Of a DNA stretch of 34,417 nt, positions 22,020-29,901 are shown in pieces (within the stretch, counting starts at the first letter, position 1; every line of letters begins with the position of its first letter). The DNA is from Rhodocyclaceae bacterium (GTDB lineage Bacteria; Pseudomonadota; Gammaproteobacteria; Burkholderiales; Rhodocyclaceae), in the NCBI GenBank assembly GCA_026417115.1, contig JAOADW010000011.1, positions 1 through 34,417 of the forward strand, given 5' to 3'. Position numbers and translations under genes: made by a program. The notes under the pieces are model-generated. The model was not told where the DNA came from and searched no databases. It saw nothing but the letters and a program-made list of their open reading frames with translations.

Positions 22020-22916
22020 ATGGCGAAAAAGCAATACGCCTTCTATCCCGGCTGCTCGTCGCAAAAGAAAGCGTCCGCCGACAACTTCTTGCGTTCGATC
22101 GATGTCGTCTGCGAAAAGCTCGACATCCAGCTCAACGAGATTCCCGACTGGAACTGCTGCGGCGCTTCGATCGGCTATGCCGAGGGTGGCGAGCTGCCGC
22201 GCCTCGTGCTCTCGGCGCGCAATCTGGCGCTGGCGGAAACCCACTATGCAGGCCAAGACATGGTCTCGGTATGCCCCGCATGTTGGCTTGCCTCGCGTGA
22301 AACTGCAGAGCGGCTGCATGAGAACGGCGCTTTGTTCGCGGAAGCCAACGAAGCCCTGAAAGAAGCCGGCCTGCAATTCAAAGGCGAAGTGAAAGCGCGC
22401 CATTTCGTCGAGGTCCTGATCGAAGACATCGGCTGGGAGAGGATGAAAGAGGCCGTCGTGCGGCCGCTCGAAGGACTCAAGTTCGCCGGCTATGTCGGCT
22501 GCCAGACCAACCGCCCTTTCGGCATCGCTGGCGAATCCTTCGAAAACCCCAAGTATCTCGACAAGATGATCGAAACCGTCGGCGCCGAGGCAGTCAAATA
22601 CGACCAGAAAGTCACCTGTTGCGGCGGGGCATTGGCCTTTTCCGAGCCAGACAAGGCGCAAAAGCAGATTCGCGACATCGTCGAATCCGCCTATGATCAT
22701 GGCGCCGACATGATCGTCACCCCCTGCCAACTTTGCCAAGCCAACGTCGAGATCTACCAGTCCGAAATCAACAAGAAACAAGGCACCAACTTCCAGATGC
22801 CGGTCGTCTACTATTCGCAGTTGATGACCATCGCCTATGGCGGCACGGCCGAGCAAGCCGGGCTCGACGGACAGCTGATCCGCGCCGAAAAGCTCGAAAA
22901 GCTCGCCAGTAAATAG
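22020..22916 (+). CDS. hdrB: HdrB-like protein with two CCG domains
   Basis: 298 aa from the ATG at 22020; AAGGAG sits 8 nt upstream, better spaced than for the ATG at 22014. Both CCG domains are complete: PGCSS, NCCGAS and CPACW in the first, and VGCQT, TCCGGA and CQLCQ in the second. In HdrB of methanogens these ligate two noncubane [4Fe-4S] clusters that cleave a heterodisulfide. The organism is unlikely to have CoM-S-S-CoB, so the partner disulfide, if any, is unknown. It is the last gene of the qmoAB-hdrCB operon. Lactate-utilisation or glycolate oxidase CCG proteins are less likely given the neighbours. Confidence 0.88.
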   Translation: MAKKQYAFYPGCSSQKKASADNFLRSIDVVCEKLDIQLNEIPDWNCCGASIGYAEGGELPRLVLSARNLALAETHYAGQDMVSVCPACWLASRETAERLHENGALFAEANEALKEAGLQFKGEVKARHFVEVLIEDIGWERMKEAVVRPLEGLKFAGYVGCQTNRPFGIAGESFENPKYLDKMIETVGAEAVKYDQKVTCCGGALAFSEPDKAQKQIRDIVESAYDHGADMIVTPCQLCQANVEIYQSEINKKQGTNFQMPVVYYSQLMTIAYGGTAEQAGLDGQLIRAEKLEKLASK

Positions 22917-22928
22917 AGTAGAGGCGAC

Positions 22929-22956
22929 GCGCGCACGCCGTTGCATGCGTGCGCGC
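22929..22956 (+). terminator. Hairpin terminator of the qmo-hdr operon, overlapping a tRNA promoter
   Basis: GCGCGCACGC and GCGTGCGCGC form a perfect 10-bp GC-rich stem with an 8-nt loop, 12 bp after the hdrB stop. The following CTTTGTT is only weakly U-rich. The -35 box of the tRNA promoter lies in the loop and the spacer in the right arm. Confidence 0.65.
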
Positions 22957-22968
22957 CTTTGTTATAAT
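22941..22968 (+). promoter_or_regulatory. Sigma70 promoter of tRNA-Ala
   Basis: TTGCAT (22941-22946) and a perfect TATAAT (22963-22968) are 16 bp apart. The -10 ends 10 bp before the mature tRNA 5' end, giving a very short leader. Confidence 0.85.
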
Positions 22969-22978
22969 GCCTTTTTTC

Positions 22979-23054
<76 letters not shown>

Positions 23055-23064
23055 CCACACACAG

Positions 23065-23094
23065 ACCCGCAAGGCGTAGAGATTGCGGGTTTTT
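23065..23094 (+). terminator. Terminator of tRNA-Ala
   Basis: ACCCGCAA pairs with TTGCGGGT around a 10-nt loop, followed by TTTT. It starts 11 bp after the tRNA 3' end. The next 200 bp (to 23298) shows no gene on either strand. Confidence 0.85.
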
Positions 23095-23298
23095 CATTTG
23101 ATGCCGGCCGCATCGCGAAGAATTGGCCCGAGGCAAAAGCTGGCCAGCGCCTTCAGAGGTTGCTCGCATTCCTTCGACGCGGATGTCCGCCGCACGGCAT
23201 CGCACTTTTGCCCTTTCGAGACCTCACAGCGGGCGCTTTTTGCTTTTCGTCGCTCGCGAGGGGCCCTGACGTCCTTGGGGATTCGGCAATCGTCCGGC

Positions 23299-23712
23299 TC
23301 ATAGGCCTTGCCGGGCGCGCGTTTTCGCAGTCGTCCCTCGTGTGACGCCTAGGCAGCTTTTCAGCCCATCAAGCCAAGGCATGCGCTCCATCCCGGCGGA
23401 CATCGCAACGCCGAGCACGTTCGCGAAGAGATCGAGTCCATCGAAGACATGATAGGGGCTTTGCGTCTGCAAACCCTCAGCCAAGATCGCCAAGAAGAAA
23501 AAGCTCGCTATGATCAGCGCCTTTTCACGTTTCGTCTGGCAAGCGACGAGAAACCACAGGCACATCCCAGCAAATGCCGCCCAATGCCAAAAAAAATCCT
23601 CCCGGGCAAAAGGGGTCAGGCGTGGCGTAAGGATGAAGTTCAGGATCAGGAAGCCTTCCACGCCCACAAAACCGATCACGAACCAGAGGGCGCGCGCAGG
23701 CTTGATCAACAT
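23299..23712 (-). CDS. VanZ-like membrane protein
   Basis: 137 aa from the ATG at 23712, which overlaps the stop of the pilin gene by 7 bp; a longer frame would run into that gene. Four hydrophobic segments are visible (ALWFVIGFVGVEGFLILNFI, WAAFAGMCLWFLVA, LIIASFFFLAILAEGLQ and FANVLGVAMSAGM). The H-W-x3-F-x-GM block and the ending DGLDLFANVLG match the VanZ-like fold, whose members are mostly of unknown function. It ends the pseudopilin operon; whether it serves the pilus is unknown. Confidence 0.75.
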   Translation of the reverse strand: MLIKPARALWFVIGFVGVEGFLILNFILTPRLTPFAREDFFWHWAAFAGMCLWFLVACQTKREKALIIASFFFLAILAEGLQTQSPYHVFDGLDLFANVLGVAMSAGMERMPWLDGLKSCLGVTRGTTAKTRARQGL

Positions 23713-24164
23713 GCCTCGGACGCCAGGGTGATCGTCGGCGTCCCATTCGGCGGCGCTTCCTGATAGGCTACCCGACAATCCTGAACACTCGCCGAAGAGC
23801 CCACGGAAGGCGCCACGACGAAATATACCGTTCCCGCTTGCGGATACTGGATCTCGGTATCCGTTACCCTCACGGCGGCAACGATTCCCTCATAACTGCC
23901 GGCAGGATAAAAATTCGTCATGGCAATGCCATCGATCGGCATATTGCCGTCGTTGCCAGCGCGAATGACCGCAGCCCCATGCAAGAGTTGACTTGCAGAA
24001 CTGACTGCAGCGAGTATGGCTTGCGCTTTGGCGATGCGCGCCTCCCGTTGCAGGCCGACGAAGCGGGGAATCGCGACCGCGGCCAGAACACCGAGAATGA
24101 GGATCACGGCAACGAGCTCGATCAACGTAAAGCCGCGAGCTTTAGAAAAGCGCCAGCCACTCAT
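23706..24164 (-). CDS. MshA-like type IV pilin
   Basis: 152 aa from the ATG at 24164; an ATG at 24197 would give a longer leader and cannot be excluded. The leader MSGWRFSKARG is followed by FTLIELVAVILILGVLAAVA, the classic prepilin site (G then F, Glu at +5) and hydrophobic helix. The next part, PRFVGLQREARIAKAQAI and SSASQLLHGAAVIRAG, is close to MshA-type pilins. A Cys pair near the C-terminus (DCRVAYQ and the final SEAC) could form the D-loop disulfide. It is probably the major subunit, although it is the sixth gene of the operon. It follows the mshP-like gene. Confidence 0.85.
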   Translation of the reverse strand: MSGWRFSKARGFTLIELVAVILILGVLAAVAIPRFVGLQREARIAKAQAILAAVSSASQLLHGAAVIRAGNDGNMPIDGIAMTNFYPAGSYEGIVAAVRVTDTEIQYPQAGTVYFVVAPSVGSSASVQDCRVAYQEAPPNGTPTITLASEAC

Positions 24165-24223
24165 CGGTCTGCATACATGTATGCTCTTTTTTCGCATATG
24201 AGCTCGTCTGGCGAGCCCCCTCT

Positions 24224-24685
24224 TTAGCACAGGGGGCCATGAGCACTCTGCCGACACGTGGCGATGATCGTGTCGATGCGGCGCTCGACGTAACCCACAT
24301 CCCCCGGCGCGCCGCCGCTTTTGGCAGTCGATTCGATGCGATAAACACGCACCCGGAAGCCTCCTTCGTCGTGAGTCGAATCGCTGCAGCGAACGACTAA
24401 GCTGAAGACATCGAAGGTGAAATTCGCAGGGCCCGGTGGACATTGATATTGCGGCGTATTGTCCGATTCCTGCGCCATGATGGTGGCGATTTGCCAATCC
24501 GAGCCGGCACGCGCGGCCGCGAGCGCACGGCTGCCCATGACGTCCGTGGCGCTCGTGACGTGCTGCGCAGCGGAAAAATGCACCATGGCCGCCGCGAGGG
24601 CCGCAAGCGCGACGATCAGGAAGATCGCGGCGACGATGGCAAAGCCTTGTTGCGGCCAGTGTGCTTTAGGGCGCATTGTCGACAT
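24224..24685 (-). CDS. mshP: MshP-like pilus assembly protein
   Basis: 153 aa from the ATG at 24685, overlapping the mshO end by 20 bp; an ATG at 24676 is the alternative. RPKAHWPQQGFAIVAAIFLI and then VALAALAAAMV are the prepilin-like N-terminal site and helix with the FA-x-VAA pattern of MshP/PilX proteins instead of FTLIE, lacking Glu-5. MGSRALAAARAGSDWQIA is the typical MshP/PilX helix end. Later cysteines (QYQCPP, VRCSD, ATCRQ) are probably disulfide linked. MshP is a minor, non-core pilin of the MSHA system. The symbol rests on sequence pattern and operon. Confidence 0.75.
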   Translation of the reverse strand: MSTMRPKAHWPQQGFAIVAAIFLIVALAALAAAMVHFSAAQHVTSATDVMGSRALAAARAGSDWQIATIMAQESDNTPQYQCPPGPANFTFDVFSLVVRCSDSTHDEGGFRVRVYRIESTAKSGGAPGDVGYVERRIDTIIATCRQSAHGPLC

Positions 24686-25511
24686 GGACTTGGTGCATGA
24701 GCACGACGCGCTCGCCTGCGCGCAAAAGTTCAAGTTTCATCACCAGCAGGCCACTGCGCTCAGTCACGCCAGGGGAATACGTGAAACTGCAGCCCGAGAC
24801 GTATTCGGCCAGCAAACGCCGCTGCGTGGTTGGCGGCGGGGGTAGGGTAGAAGTGGCCGTGATCGGATACCCCTCGTAGCGATACAATTTGCCGGTGCCA
24901 TTACCGTTGCTTTCGCCGACATCCGAGCACTCATAGGCAACCGGCCCGGAAACGATGAAGAAGGCGCGTGAAGGCGAGCCGGTGCTCGGACGAAAAGCAG
25001 TCAAGGTGAAAGAAAGAGTATCCTCGTCACTATTATCGATGGAATTCGTAATCTCCGCGCTATTGTTGCCGCACCAGGCGGAGGGGTTGCTCGCGCTGCA
25101 ACTATTGTCATCGTTGGGGTGCAAGTTGTAGATCACCAGCCGCTGTCCTTTATACTCGCCAGAGGATTGCAGCACACTGCCCAAGCTGCGCAGCTCGCTG
25201 CAACCACTTGAAAAACAGCCGGCTTGTTCGGCAGCGTCTTGGTTATAACGCCCGCCGGTCGAGGTGACGAGCATTTCGATCGCTTGCGTCGTGCCATAGG
25301 GGCGCAAGCTATTGGGCAATGCGGCACGCACATCGCGTGCGATGCGACGCAAGGCCGTATCGGCCACATCGGTCATCCACGCGCGGCGAGACGATGCCGC
25401 ATAGCCTTCGGCCGGAGCGCGCAAGAAGACGGCGACGACGGCTGCGATGATGCCCGTGATGGCGATCACGACCACCATTTCCACCAAGGTAAAGGCGCCT
25501 TGCCGTCTCAT
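24666..25511 (-). CDS. mshO: MshO-like minor pseudopilin
   Basis: 281 aa from the ATG at 25511, which overlaps the mshD stop by one base (TGATG) and gives a short leader; an ATG at 25529 is also possible. MRRQGAFTLVEMVVVIAITG is a prepilin N-terminus, but Ala stands between the Gly and the Phe of the usual G-FTLVE site. RRAWMTDVADTALRRIARDV and RAALPNSLR match MshO-type proteins. Length fits MshO, one of the larger minor pilins. Several cysteines are present in the globular part. Confidence 0.8.
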   Translation of the reverse strand: MRRQGAFTLVEMVVVIAITGIIAAVVAVFLRAPAEGYAASSRRAWMTDVADTALRRIARDVRAALPNSLRPYGTTQAIEMLVTSTGGRYNQDAAEQAGCFSSGCSELRSLGSVLQSSGEYKGQRLVIYNLHPNDDNSCSASNPSAWCGNNSAEITNSIDNSDEDTLSFTLTAFRPSTGSPSRAFFIVSGPVAYECSDVGESNGNGTGKLYRYEGYPITATSTLPPPPTTQRRLLAEYVSGCSFTYSPGVTERSGLLVMKLELLRAGERVVLMHQVHVDNAP

Positions 25512-25966
25512 CAATAAGCCCCACGCCATCCTTTCAGGGTCAGGCTCTCGCTACCACGCTTCACCGTGATGGCAATGAGGCTGCCGTTGGCACCATTCAG
25601 CGGCTGCGGAGTCACCGTCACGGACACTTTGTAGGCATCCAATTGCGGGATTGAGGCACCATCGATCGCACGAATGCCTGTCATGTCGAAGCCATTGTAG
25701 TCGGCAACGGCATGCGTGTTTGCGCGGTTCATCGGGGTCACGCTGTCACAGGTCGCCCCGTTAGGACAGAAGTAGGGCCTTGCCTCGATTTCTTCCAGCA
25801 GCGACTCGGCAATCGCAATCATCTGCTTGCGCACCAGGGGATCCGCCGAGCGCGCAGTGACCTGGTTGAAAACGAGCAGCACTCCCGCCAGCGCCGCGCC
25901 GAGCACGACGATGAAGACGATCAGCTCGACGAGGGTGAGCCCTTGCTGGCGACTTTCAATGCACAT
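25511..25966 (-). CDS. mshD: MshD-like minor pseudopilin
   Basis: 151 aa. MCIESRQQGLTLVELIVFIV is a prepilin N-terminus with cleavage expected after Gly-9 and Glu at +5. The following VLGAALAGVLLVFNQVTARS with ADPLVRKQMIAIAESLLEEI is characteristic of MshD. PYFCPNGATCDS contains a close Cys pair. The start overlaps the end of mshC by 11 bp and the stop overlaps mshO by one base, so translation is coupled through the operon. Confidence 0.8.
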   Translation of the reverse strand: MCIESRQQGLTLVELIVFIVVLGAALAGVLLVFNQVTARSADPLVRKQMIAIAESLLEEIEARPYFCPNGATCDSVTPMNRANTHAVADYNGFDMTGIRAIDGASIPQLDAYKVSVTVTPQPLNGANGSLIAITVKRGSESLTLKGWRGAY

Positions 25967-26408
25967 AGCCAGTCACAGCCTCGACGGTCAAAGGAGGGAA
26001 GCCCGCAACCGAATACGTTGCGCCCGCACTGGGGCTGCCGTCCGCTTTGAAAGAGAGCGAGGCGAAGCTCGAAAAGCTCACGCCGGCAGGAGCCGTCAGA
26101 ACATAGGGGCGCTCACCCGTCGGCCCGGCCAGATCGGTGTCGCAGGAACCATCGCCTTCGGTTGCGCGGATCTTCAGCGTTGCGGAAGACGCGGTGAAGT
26201 CAGCGCAGACAGTGCGGCGTTGCGCAATCGCGGCTTTTTGCGCATAGCGCAACAACGCCGCCGTGCGATCGAGAAAAGCTCGCGCGTCATAAGTTTGACG
26301 CTCGAAAAAACGCGGGATCGCCACGGCAGCCAAGATGCCCAAGACGACCATCGTCATCACGAGCTCCACGAGGGTGAAGCCATCAGGTCTCATCGTCTTG
26401 GCCGCCAT
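25956..26408 (-). CDS. mshC: MshC-like minor pseudopilin
   Basis: 150 aa. RPDGFTLVELVMTMVVLGIL with AAVAIPRFF is a strong prepilin site and helix, and the FFERQTYDARAFLDRTAALL segment matches MshC/GspH-like proteins. Two ATGs are possible, 26408 and 26393; the first is 11 bp after mshQ and is kept. TVCADF and GSCDTD supply a Cys pair. MshC is a minor pilin of the MSHA machine. It is coupled with mshD by overlap. Confidence 0.8.
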   Translation of the reverse strand: MAAKTMRPDGFTLVELVMTMVVLGILAAVAIPRFFERQTYDARAFLDRTAALLRYAQKAAIAQRRTVCADFTASSATLKIRATEGDGSCDTDLAGPTGERPYVLTAPAGVSFSSFASLSFKADGSPSAGATYSVAGFPPLTVEAVTGYVH

Positions 26409-26418
26409 TGCTCACGGA

Positions 26419-29400
26419 TTAGTAGCGCTCTCGCCGATAGATGATGGGTAAGCGCTGCTGGAACACGCCAAAAGTCGCTCGCGCCGAGGGGTTGTCGTCG
26501 TATTGGCCATCGCTATCCCAACTGCCTTGCAGCCAAGGGATCGCTGTTCCGTTCCGGCAACCCGACAGGGGATGGTTGGGATCTACGCCAAGGTTCGCGC
26601 AGACTTCGACGTAGCCGCGTTGATTGGGCGCCGAAAAATTCAGTTGTCCCTTACCTGCCGTAATGCCCCCGCCGCTTGACGAGGAGGGCAGGGTCGAGGG
26701 ATTTTTCACGAAGATCAGAGACGAGGAAATATTGGTGCACGAATCGAGCGTATTGGTCGCCCAGGCGCTGCCCGTCCAATACTGGGTTTCGATTGGCATC
26801 GTCAGCCCCAGCTGCTCGGAACCATGAGCGTTATAAAGCACCAACCGCCCGGAGCGGAGCGGCGTCGTCCCCTCGCTCTCGCCCACGGCCGCGTCGGTGT
26901 CTGTACCGGTGTTTATTTCTTTGGCGCGCACTTTGAGGTTCGCCGGCGCCGTCAGCTTGTTGGTAAAGACAAAGGCGACCTTGGGATTGTCTGTCAGGTT
27001 CGCGACGCCTGCAATGAATTCCTCGGCCTTTACACAGGGGCTGGTCGGCGCGCAGTCGGCGCCCTCGCGCGTGAATTTACCTGCCGTGCCATAGGCATCG
27101 GAAAGAGTCCCGTTTTTGGCAAAGCCGCCGAAATAGTTTTTCGTGATTTCGCCGCTTAGGTTTTTGGCGGTCACCTTGAGCCTAAACGGCTGGCCAGAGT
27201 AAGTAAAGCTCCCACAGCCTGGGGTGACCTCGGTGTCGAAATAGGCGGGATAGAAACGCCCCAAAGAAATACTCGACCCGCTGACGTCGTTTCCCTTGTA
27301 ATTGACGGAAGAAACCTCGATTTTGAAAGCGCCCACCTCACCTAGGCTCGCATTGAAGGTTTTTTCGCCATTGTCTGCCGCCCCCAGCGTCACCTCGTCA
27401 GGCGCGAAAGAGCCTGCTTGCCCCCCGGAGGGCGCCAACAGGGTATGGAACAAAGGGATCGCAGCAAGGCGGAAGTTTTTCGTCACCTTGCCACTGGAAC
27501 ACTGTGCACTGAGCTTCAGCGGGAAGGATTCACCGGCTTTCTTGAACTTGGGGCAGTTTGTGTAAGACGTGCTACAGATACCGCCGTCGGGAGAAGTGAG
27601 CACAAGCCGTTGCGGTGCACTCACGAAGCTGGTTTGACCGGCAAACGTCGCCCCCCCATCGGTCATCTCCGCATAGAGCGTGAGCTCACCAGCGTCGTCG
27701 TAATTGACCAACGGCAAGAGTGCCTGGCCTTCGTCATCGAAGGACACGGTGAGGTTAGTAGTCGCCGGCTTGTTCGTTGGCACGATGAGGTTTCCGATCT
27801 TCAAGGCTTCGCCATTCGCGCTGGGCGGATCGAGATAACTCATCCAGACCTTGAGGCTCTTGGAGCCTTTGATCGTGGAGGCGCAGCTTTCTACCGTGAT
27901 CGTCGCGGCGCCCGTACCCGTGCACGCAGTGAAATCAGGCACCTCGAGCGCAAGCTTCGCTGCCTGAAAGTTGATTTGACACCCTGCCCAGGAAACCTCG
28001 CTATTGCCGATGAAACAGCGATAAGGAGTGGCCCCGGTGGGCGTGGGATTGCCGCCCGACAAGTCGAGGGTAGTCACACCAGCGGCCGTTTTTCTGATCA
28101 TCGCCGTGGCCGCGCCAGAGGTCAGCGTCACGACCTTCAGGCTGGAGCCTCCATCGATGGTGGCCCCACCGCTCGCTGACAAAGTAACCGTGCCCGTACC
28201 TTGATACAACATCGAGCACTCGGGATTAGAACATGCTTCGAGGACGACGGCTTCGGCCTCACAGGTCAGTGCGCTGCCATCGGCAATCTTCAGGCGATAG
28301 TGATCGACGGCGCATGGGTGAGTGCGGCTCATCAGCGCGGCGATTTCCGAAGCCGTGAGCGCGCCGCTGAAAATATAGACTTCATCGATGCGGCCAAGGA
28401 AGTTGCGATTGGACGATCCCGAGGTGTAGTTGACGTCGCTGCCGATATGGAGAGCCTTGGTATTGGTCATCGCTGCGGCCGAATAGGTGTAGGTCGTCGC
28501 TTCCTGCACGCCATTGATATAGATGCGTTGGCGCTGGTTTGCGGCTTGTCGGTCGAAGACGACGGCCACATGCGTCCATTGATTGAGCGGAATCGTCGCA
28601 CTGCTGGTGATGACGCGCGTTGTCCCGCCCGTCTCGGTCCACCACCAATAGAGCTTCCCTGTTGGATTCAGATGCAGCTCATAGTTCTCATCCTTGCTCA
28701 AAATCGCCTTGAGGTCCGAAGTGGGATAAGCCGTCGGAAAGATCCACGCCGCGAGCGTGTAGCGGTCTGGCAGATCGAGACGGCTGGAATCCGCGGCCGT
28801 CAAGTATTGCGTGCCCGTGCCCTGAAATCCCGTACAGACTTTCGCCGCTACAGGCTCCGCTCCCCCGTTTGCAGTCAGCGTATGGTTGTTGCCGGAAGCA
28901 TCCGCGAGCCAGTTGACGCCATCCAAAGGCCAGTAAGCCACCAATGAATAAGGACGTAACCCAAGCAAATGGACGATGCCTGAGGCATTGTTTTTCAAGG
29001 TCGTCTTCACCGCGCCAGTCGCGCCAGCGGTGGATTGAAGAAAGTCGGAGGCCGTAATGCGGCAGAGGTTATTTACACACGCCCGCTCTCGCCTTTCGGT
29101 ATAGCTGCTCGGCGGCGTGAAGAAGCCATTTGCCGAGGTGTTCGCGCTCGTGAGCTTGACGATCATCGCGCCCGTGGTTTGGGTCGTAATCGAACTCGCA
29201 GTCGCCGACTTGCTATTGGTATAAGTCGACACAGAGGGGCCCGCATCGAGGGGGTTTGCGAGGTCGACCCCCGCATAGGAAAGCAAGATGCTCCCCCACG
29301 ACCGACTCGCTCCCAAGGGGAAAGAATAAGTGACGTTGAGGTCTGAAGGCTTGGCGGCACGCCAATAGACAGCCTGGATCTGATTGGCAGTCGTGTGCGC

Positions 29401-29667
29401 ATGACAAGTGATTCTTATCCAGCCATTGGCCGTACCGATGCTGCCGCAATCATTCGTGCCATTGACGACGATTTGGGCAATCAAGAGATTGCCTTCCGCG
29501 ACCGCTTCCGATGACGTCGCCCTGACCTGGGCGTTAGACGAGGTGTTTCTACGGCCAAAGCTCGCCACGAAGGAGATCGCCGCCCACGATTCGCTGACAC
29601 AAAACAAAAGCAGCCATGGAAACAGTAGGAGACGCATCCACGAAGCGAGTTTCTGCTCAGTTGCCAT
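26419..29667 (-). CDS. mshQ: MshQ-like secreted protein with LamG domain
   Basis: 1082 aa. MATEQKLASWMRLLLFPWLLLFCVSESWA is a Sec signal; GAGGGGGC lies about 8 nt before the ATG, and a second ATG at 29637 is possible. Residues 35-235 form a beta-rich domain. Residues about 240-440 are a LamG/concanavalin-like sandwich, starting LVAYWPLDGVNWLADASGNN and ending RIDEVYIFSGALTASEIAAL. The rest (about 560-1082) is cysteine-rich, beta-rich and matches the MshQ C-terminal region (DUF6701-like, as I recall), ending RLPIIYRRERY. MshQ is thought to be the tip or adhesin-like component of MSHA pili. It is the first gene of the operon here. Confidence 0.85.
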   Translation of the reverse strand: MATEQKLASWMRLLLFPWLLLFCVSESWAAISFVASFGRRNTSSNAQVRATSSEAVAEGNLLIAQIVVNGTNDCGSIGTANGWIRITCHAHTTANQIQAVYWRAAKPSDLNVTYSFPLGASRSWGSILLSYAGVDLANPLDAGPSVSTYTNSKSATASSITTQTTGAMIVKLTSANTSANGFFTPPSSYTERRERACVNNLCRITASDFLQSTAGATGAVKTTLKNNASGIVHLLGLRPYSLVAYWPLDGVNWLADASGNNHTLTANGGAEPVAAKVCTGFQGTGTQYLTAADSSRLDLPDRYTLAAWIFPTAYPTSDLKAILSKDENYELHLNPTGKLYWWWTETGGTTRVITSSATIPLNQWTHVAVVFDRQAANQRQRIYINGVQEATTYTYSAAAMTNTKALHIGSDVNYTSGSSNRNFLGRIDEVYIFSGALTASEIAALMSRTHPCAVDHYRLKIADGSALTCEAEAVVLEACSNPECSMLYQGTGTVTLSASGGATIDGGSSLKVVTLTSGAATAMIRKTAAGVTTLDLSGGNPTPTGATPYRCFIGNSEVSWAGCQINFQAAKLALEVPDFTACTGTGAATITVESCASTIKGSKSLKVWMSYLDPPSANGEALKIGNLIVPTNKPATTNLTVSFDDEGQALLPLVNYDDAGELTLYAEMTDGGATFAGQTSFVSAPQRLVLTSPDGGICSTSYTNCPKFKKAGESFPLKLSAQCSSGKVTKNFRLAAIPLFHTLLAPSGGQAGSFAPDEVTLGAADNGEKTFNASLGEVGAFKIEVSSVNYKGNDVSGSSISLGRFYPAYFDTEVTPGCGSFTYSGQPFRLKVTAKNLSGEITKNYFGGFAKNGTLSDAYGTAGKFTREGADCAPTSPCVKAEEFIAGVANLTDNPKVAFVFTNKLTAPANLKVRAKEINTGTDTDAAVGESEGTTPLRSGRLVLYNAHGSEQLGLTMPIETQYWTGSAWATNTLDSCTNISSSLIFVKNPSTLPSSSSGGGITAGKGQLNFSAPNQRGYVEVCANLGVDPNHPLSGCRNGTAIPWLQGSWDSDGQYDDNPSARATFGVFQQRLPIIYRRERY

Positions 29668-29901
29668 GCCTTTGCCCCCTCATGCGGCATCCGTCTAACC
29701 ATCGTTTCACGGATCAGCGCGCTGGGTGAAAAAAACACGCGCTTCCCTTGCCTGCCGATTTCGTCGCCAGCTCGACAATGCGCTTGCACGAGTTAACGGC
29801 GCGTCACAGAGCTTTTGCAGTGCGCGAACGCCGTCCCCGAATTCCCTACTTCTCGGCGCTTTTTCGTCGCGCATCAGCATGCTCCCCGGCGTGAATCCGT
29901 T

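Noticed and set aside
23055-23298. Frames in the tRNA-to-VanZ gap
   Set aside because: The plus-strand frame starts inside the tRNA and the others are short and without ribosome sites; only the tRNA terminator is supported here.
24171-24184. 14-bp perfect palindrome GCATACATGTATGC before the MshA-like pilin start
   Set aside because: About two such palindromes are expected by chance in a window of this size, and it may even lie inside the coding region if the upstream ATG is used.
29668-29901. Search for a promoter or small gene between cheA and mshQ
   Set aside because: No convincing -35/-10 pair and no frame with a ribosome site; nothing can be supported in this stretch.
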